64,000 nt of DNA from Actinosynnema sp040640215. GTDB taxonomy: Bacteria; Actinomycetota; Actinomycetes; Mycobacteriales; Pseudonocardiaceae. This document shows positions 61,039 to 64,000 of this stretch, piece after piece (the stretch's first letter is position 1; each line of letters begins with the position of its first letter). The notes under the pieces were generated by a model. The model was given only the letters and a program-made list of their open reading frames with translations, did not search any database and was not told the origin of the DNA. The stretch lies in assembly GCF_040640215.1 (NCBI RefSeq), contig NZ_JBFABG010000001.1:1-64000 (forward strand), written 5' to 3'. The translations under genes were made by a program, and so were the position numbers.

Positions 61039-61075
61039 ACATCGCCATCTGGTTCGCGATCTACTCCTGACCTGC
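61039..61075. other. attR: right 37-bp direct repeat of the integrated element
   Basis: Perfect copy of 51478-51514, including the hemolysin III stop codon. It has no hemolysin gene in front of it, so it is the copy displaced by integration. Confidence 0.9.
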
Positions 61076-61362
61076 GCTTTCACCCGCTCGACACCCCCGA
61101 TCTCCGGGTGGGCGCAGGTGCGGAGCGTGAAGCCCTCAATCGTGGTGCCCGAAGTCCGGCGACAGCGCCTTGACGAACACGCCGCCAACTGACTGGACGC
61201 GCAGAGGTGCCGGAGCCCGCGCATCCTCAGCGTCCGGGCTCCCTGGGATCGCCAGTCCGCGGGCTCGGCCGAGCTGGGCACGGCGATTCGCTGCCGGGAC
61301 AGCTTCGCCGCCTGGCCGACAGGACCAGCCGCCAGCTAGTTCGCGATCTGCTCCTGACCTGC
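61076..61362. pseudogene. Relic of a second, related element in tandem
   Basis: Just outside attR, 61110-61230 (minus strand) matches the C-terminal integrase region 51636-51760 with frameshifts; RGLRHL and GFTLRT remain readable. 61227-61340 resembles the element right end at 60719-60845. 61339-61362 repeats 24 bases of the att site with one change (ATCTGCTCC for ATCTACTCC). The parts lie in the order left end, right end, att. So a related element once sat here and has lost nearly all of its middle. Confidence 0.8.
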
Positions 61363-61388
61363 GGTCCCCTGCACCGGGCCCGGTCGGC

Positions 61389-62393
61389 TCACTCGCGCAG
61401 GCAGGCTTTGAACTCCGCCCACCCCGCGTTGGTGTGCGCGTACCGCTTGAAGTACGTCGTCAGCGCCCGTAACAGCGCCGGGCGGCCCAGGGCGTCCTCC
61501 ATCGCCCGCACGCGGGCCAGGTGTGGGGCGTACGGGCGGTCCGGCCAGGGTGCGTTGTCGGGGGTCCGCCACGGGTCCGCGCCGGGCAGCAGCTCTTCGG
61601 CCGCGAGCCTGCTCAGGTAGGTGGCCACCGCCTCCACCAGCCACGGTTCGGCGTCGACCAGGTTGCCCGACCAGGCGTGCGCCACCTCGTGGCTCAGCAC
61701 GGTGGTCGTGTACAGCGGGTCGAGGGTGGCCAGGGCGTCGAACACCGCGTCGTCGAACATGATCAGCCCCGGCGACGAGAACGCCAGGTGCGGGATGTCG
61801 GGCACGAACACCGCGTCGCACTTGCCGTACGGGTACGGCACGTCCAGCAGGTTTTCGAAGAACCCGATCGCCTCGCGGATTCGGCGGGAGACCGCCTCGC
61901 CGCGCGCTCGTTCCCCGGATCGCACCCTCGTCACGTGCACCTGCTCGGCGATCTCGACCCACGGGCCGGCGGCGGCGGTCAGGGCGTACGGGGCGATGGG
62001 GGTGTCGGTGCTGCTGGTGAGCACCCGTCCGGGCGCGTGGACGGTCAGGGTGATCTCGCTGCGCGCCCGCTGGTCCAGGGCGCAGAAGCTCCACTGCGCC
62101 AGGTCGGGGTACTGCAACGTGTACTGGTACGTCGCGCCGTCGACCACCACCTTGCGGAAGCCCCGGTCCTCGGCGTACGCGAAGTCGGCGTCCACCTCCA
62201 GCACGCCGTCCGCGTCCAGCGCGATCCGCGCGCCGTCCCACGGCACGTCACGTCCGTTGAGCTGTGCGCGGCGCAGGCGGGTCGCGGCCAACTGCGCGTG
62301 GGGCGGCTTGCCGCGGAACCTCACCGCTGTCCGGCCGCGAAAGGCCGGCTCGGCCGGGTCGAGGTCCCACGTGATGTCGTACGAGATGGTCAT
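61389..62393 (-). CDS. Compact M1-type metallopeptidase
   Basis: 334 residues, far shorter than the 450-850 of typical M1 aminopeptidases. The N-terminal half is a beta-sandwich (ITWDLDPAEPAFRGRTAVRF; APGRVLTSSTDTPIAPY). The zinc site is HEVAH at 235-239 followed by WSGNLV and WLVE with Glu254. The usual spacing HExxH-x18-E is only x14 here, and the GxMEN substrate motif is replaced by SSPGLIMFDD, so the specificity or even activity may be altered. ATG at 62393. It would be convergent with the hemolysin III gene before the element arrived. No signal peptide. Confidence 0.82.
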   Translation of the reverse strand: MTISYDITWDLDPAEPAFRGRTAVRFRGKPPHAQLAATRLRRAQLNGRDVPWDGARIALDADGVLEVDADFAYAEDRGFRKVVVDGATYQYTLQYPDLAQWSFCALDQRARSEITLTVHAPGRVLTSSTDTPIAPYALTAAAGPWVEIAEQVHVTRVRSGERARGEAVSRRIREAIGFFENLLDVPYPYGKCDAVFVPDIPHLAFSSPGLIMFDDAVFDALATLDPLYTTTVLSHEVAHAWSGNLVDAEPWLVEAVATYLSRLAAEELLPGADPWRTPDNAPWPDRPYAPHLARVRAMEDALGRPALLRALTTYFKRYAHTNAGWAEFKACLRE

Positions 62394-62438
62394 GATCCCC
62401 CGGTTCCCGAAGTTACCAGCGGGACCGGGGGACCGGCA

Positions 62439-62993
62439 TCAGGCCAGCTCAGGCCCCTGGTTGCGGAGGTCGTCCACGCGGGTCATGGCGTCGCGGAGCT
62501 CGGCCAGCCAGGTGTCCGCGTGCTCCCCCACCAACCGGACGGCCCACGCCAGCGCCTCCGACCGGGACCGGGCCACGCCGGCCGCGACCAACGTGTCCAG
62601 CACTTGGCGCTCGGGCTGCCGCAGCCGGGTCATCACCGGCACGGACAGGGTGGTGAACAGCTCCTCGGTGCCACCCAGCCGCGCGCCCCACGCCACCTTG
62701 CGCCGGTAGCGGTGCTCGGCCTGGCGGGCGATCTCGATCCGCGCCTCGCGGGTCTCCTCGCGGAACCGGCTGATCCGCCCGGCTTCGGCGGCGGCGCGGG
62801 CCGCGTCGTCGGTGAACTCGCCCGCCAGGGGCTGGAGTTCGCCGACGACCAGGATTTCCTCGCGGTCGACGGTCACCGCGGGGTGCCCGGTGAACCAGCC
62901 GTCGGGCAGTCGGCCGGCGAACCAGGCCGCCGCGTCGTCGGCGTGCGGCTGGTCCACCTGCTGACCGCCGCGCCCGCCCCATCCTCGTCGCAT
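62439..62993 (-). CDS. Uncharacterised actinobacterial protein
   Basis: 184 residues, helical, no signal peptide. WFAGRLPDGWFTGHPAVTVDREEILVVGELQPL comes first, then a charged helix (EAGRISRFREETREARIEIARQAEHRYRRKVAWG), then a C-terminal part VARSRSEALAWAVRLVGEHADTWLAELRDAM that recalls a ribbon-helix-helix or coiled region. ATG at 62993 (or the GTG at 62996) follows AAGGGGG. GATTACACGATTACAG upstream (63005-63020) is a direct repeat that may be an operator. Function unknown. Confidence 0.7.
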   Translation of the reverse strand: MRRGWGGRGGQQVDQPHADDAAAWFAGRLPDGWFTGHPAVTVDREEILVVGELQPLAGEFTDDAARAAAEAGRISRFREETREARIEIARQAEHRYRRKVAWGARLGGTEELFTTLSVPVMTRLRQPERQVLDTLVAAGVARSRSEALAWAVRLVGEHADTWLAELRDAMTRVDDLRNQGPELA

Positions 62994-63004
62994 CACTACC
63001 CCCT

Positions 63005-63020
63005 TGATTACACGATTACA
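63005..63020. promoter_or_regulatory. GATTACA direct repeat upstream of the uncharacterised gene
   Basis: GATTACA occurs twice with an 8-bp period immediately upstream of the ribosome binding site at 62997-63003, in an AT-richer promoter. Possible operator or -10 region; binding protein unknown. Confidence 0.35.
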
Positions 63021-63067
63021 GTGATGTCGACGCTACGCCTGTAAAAACCGGGAGCGGCGGTGGTTCG

Positions 63068-64000
63068 CTACCGGTGAAGTGCCGCCGAGAGCTCGTCCGC
63101 CACGGTCACGGGCCGGTCGCACACGTACCCGCGGCACACGTACGCCGCCGGGGCACCGCCGACCAGCGGCCGGTCTGCCAGCAGCGGAGCGGAGTCGGGC
63201 TCGCCCGCCACGACGACCCCGCCGCCGTGCACGTCCCGCCACGCCGTCGACACCAGCTCCGGGGACGCGCCGACCACGGCCACCTGGACCGGGCCCAGCG
63301 CCAGCGCCTCGGCGACGGCGAGCCAGTTGCCCGCGAACCGGGGCTCGCGCGCGGCGAGCAGGCCGGCGCGGGTCACGGCCGCCTCGGCGGCGGCCCGGTA
63401 CTCGGCCTGCCGGGGCGCGCCGAGCACCGATGCGGTGAGCAGCGCCGACGCCAGGGCCGACGCACCGGACGGACTCGCGTTGTCCGACGGGTCGGAGGGC
63501 CGCTGCACCAACGCTTCCGCGTCGTCGGCGGTGTCGTAGTACACGCCGGGCTCCTCGCCCGCGAACCGGGCCAGCGCGGTGTCCAGCAGTCCACACGCGA
63601 CGGTCAGCCACCGCGCCGCGCCGGTGGCCTGGTGCAGGGCGAGCAGCCCGTCGGCGAAGCAGCCGTAGTCCTCCAGCACGCCGGCGGCGGTGCCCGCCAC
63701 GCCGTTGCGGGAGGTCCGCAGCAGCCGTCCGCCGACCAGGTGCACGTCGAGCAGCAAATCCGCCGCGCGCTCGGCCGCCGCGACCCAGCGCGGCTCGCCG
63801 AACACCGCGCCGGCCTCGGCCAGGGCGGCGATCGCCAACCCGTTCCACGCCGTCACGACCTTGTCGTCCCGTCCGGGCTGCGGCCGGAGCTCCCGCGCCG
63901 CCAGCAGCGTGGCGGCGAGCTCCGGGTCGGGGTCGCCGAGCATCCGCAGCGTCGACGCGCCGTGCTCGAACGTGCCCTCTTCCGTCACGCCGTACAGCAC
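63068..64000 (-). CDS. YyaL/DUF255-type thioredoxin-domain protein, C-terminal part
   Basis: The last 310 codons of a gene that continues beyond the right edge. The visible part is the alpha/alpha-barrel of the SSP411/YyaL family: DDKVVTAWNGLAIAALAEAGAVFGEPRWVAAAERAADLLL, GTAAGVLEDYGCFADGLLALHQATG, GVYYDTADDAEALVQRPSDPSDNASPSG and FAGNWLAVAEALALG, ending YVCRGYVCDRPVTVADEL with the VC..VC cysteines. The N-terminal thioredoxin-like domain is outside the window. The family joins a thioredoxin fold to a glycosidase-like barrel; its biochemical role is not settled. Confidence 0.9.
   Translation of the reverse strand: MLYGVTEEGTFEHGASTLRMLGDPDPELAATLLAARELRPQPGRDDKVVTAWNGLAIAALAEAGAVFGEPRWVAAAERAADLLLDVHLVGGRLLRTSRNGVAGTAAGVLEDYGCFADGLLALHQATGAARWLTVACGLLDTALARFAGEEPGVYYDTADDAEALVQRPSDPSDNASPSGASALASALLTASVLGAPRQAEYRAAAEAAVTRAGLLAAREPRFAGNWLAVAEALALGPVQVAVVGASPELVSTAWRDVHGGGVVVAGEPDSAPLLADRPLVGGAPAAYVCRGYVCDRPVTVADELSAALHR

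Larger units (their letters stand above)
51478..61075. mobile_element. pSAM2-type AICE integrated in the 3-prime end of the hemolysin III gene
   Basis: About 9.6 kb between 37-bp repeats. It contains a tyrosine integrase, excisionase, RepSA-type initiator, FtsK-like translocase (broken by an amber codon), Pra activator, KorSA-like repressor, AMED_5909-type protein and small accessory genes, in the order typical of pSAM2-like actinomycete integrative and conjugative elements. Cargo is limited to a HAD phosphatase and a 46-residue membrane peptide. Such elements usually insert in tRNA genes; this one uses a protein-coding gene. Confidence 0.9.

Overview
The window is chromosomal DNA of a high-GC actinobacterium. 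Strong G/C bias at third codon positions, many GTG starts, actinobacterial gene pairs (ispH / lipid-droplet protein / xseA-xseB, a Z-prenyl synthase beside hemolysin III, guaB1, PhoH2 with a PIN domain, GT87 mannosyltransferase) and an integrated pSAM2-type element all fit. Family resemblance suggests Pseudonocardiales (Saccharothrix, Actinosynnema or Lentzea-like); I cannot name a genus from sequence alone.

Layout. 0-2.4 kb: two family 5 solute-binding lipoproteins. 2.4-6.2 kb: typA, a small Cys-rich basic protein gene behind a DtxR/IdeR-like box, a YciI protein, and trpS behind a ribosome-mediated attenuator whose leader peptide carries tandem Trp codons. 6.3-12.4 kb: an SRPBCC-Nudix protein and a two-component system, divergent from a LolA-like protein and an ABC-2 transporter. 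12.5-17.4 kb: an acetyltransferase, then a thiamine-type ABC transporter (ThiB-ThiP-ThiQ) behind a TPP riboswitch, and a pterin dehydratase. 17.3-23.8 kb: GT87 mannosyltransferase, a 34-residue membrane peptide, ychF, an AdaA-AlkA fusion with ogt (alkylation repair) and an ABC exporter. 23.9-31.5 kb: secreted peptidase, sbcC-sbcD, rmuC and a DUF6542-type membrane protein. 31.6-36.1 kb: ispH, lipid-droplet protein, xseA, an extra gene, xseB, glpX. 36.2-45.7 kb: secreted trypsin-like protease, L,D-transpeptidase, ferredoxin-NADP reductase, fumC, an EamA exporter with a divergent MocR regulator, ATP-dependent DNA ligase, guaB1. 45.8-51.5 kb: phoH2, a DUF885 protein, two tandem chaplin-like secreted proteins, a short-chain Z-prenyl synthase and hemolysin III.

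51.5-61.1 kb is an actinomycete integrative and conjugative element (AICE). It is bounded by 37-bp direct repeats, one of which forms the last codons and stop of the hemolysin III gene. Its minus-strand cassette runs pra, two small proteins, a winged-helix regulator, a small Cys-rich protein, the FtsK-like DNA translocase, a RepSA-type initiator, xis and int. A KorSA-like GntR repressor and a HAD phosphatase are divergent. The translocase gene has an in-frame amber stop right after the Walker B region, so the element is probably impaired in transfer. Beyond attR lies about 290 bp of a second, decayed element (integrase fragment, right-end fragment, third att copy), recording an earlier insertion at the same site.

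61.4-64 kb returns to chromosome: a compact M1-type peptidase, an uncharacterised protein and the C-terminal part of a YyaL/DUF255 protein running off the right edge.

The strongest regulatory finds are the trpS attenuator (apparently with a leaderless leader peptide), the TPP riboswitch, 11-bp direct-repeat operators before the response regulator, a 10-bp inverted-repeat MocR operator and a KorSA-type palindrome in the element.
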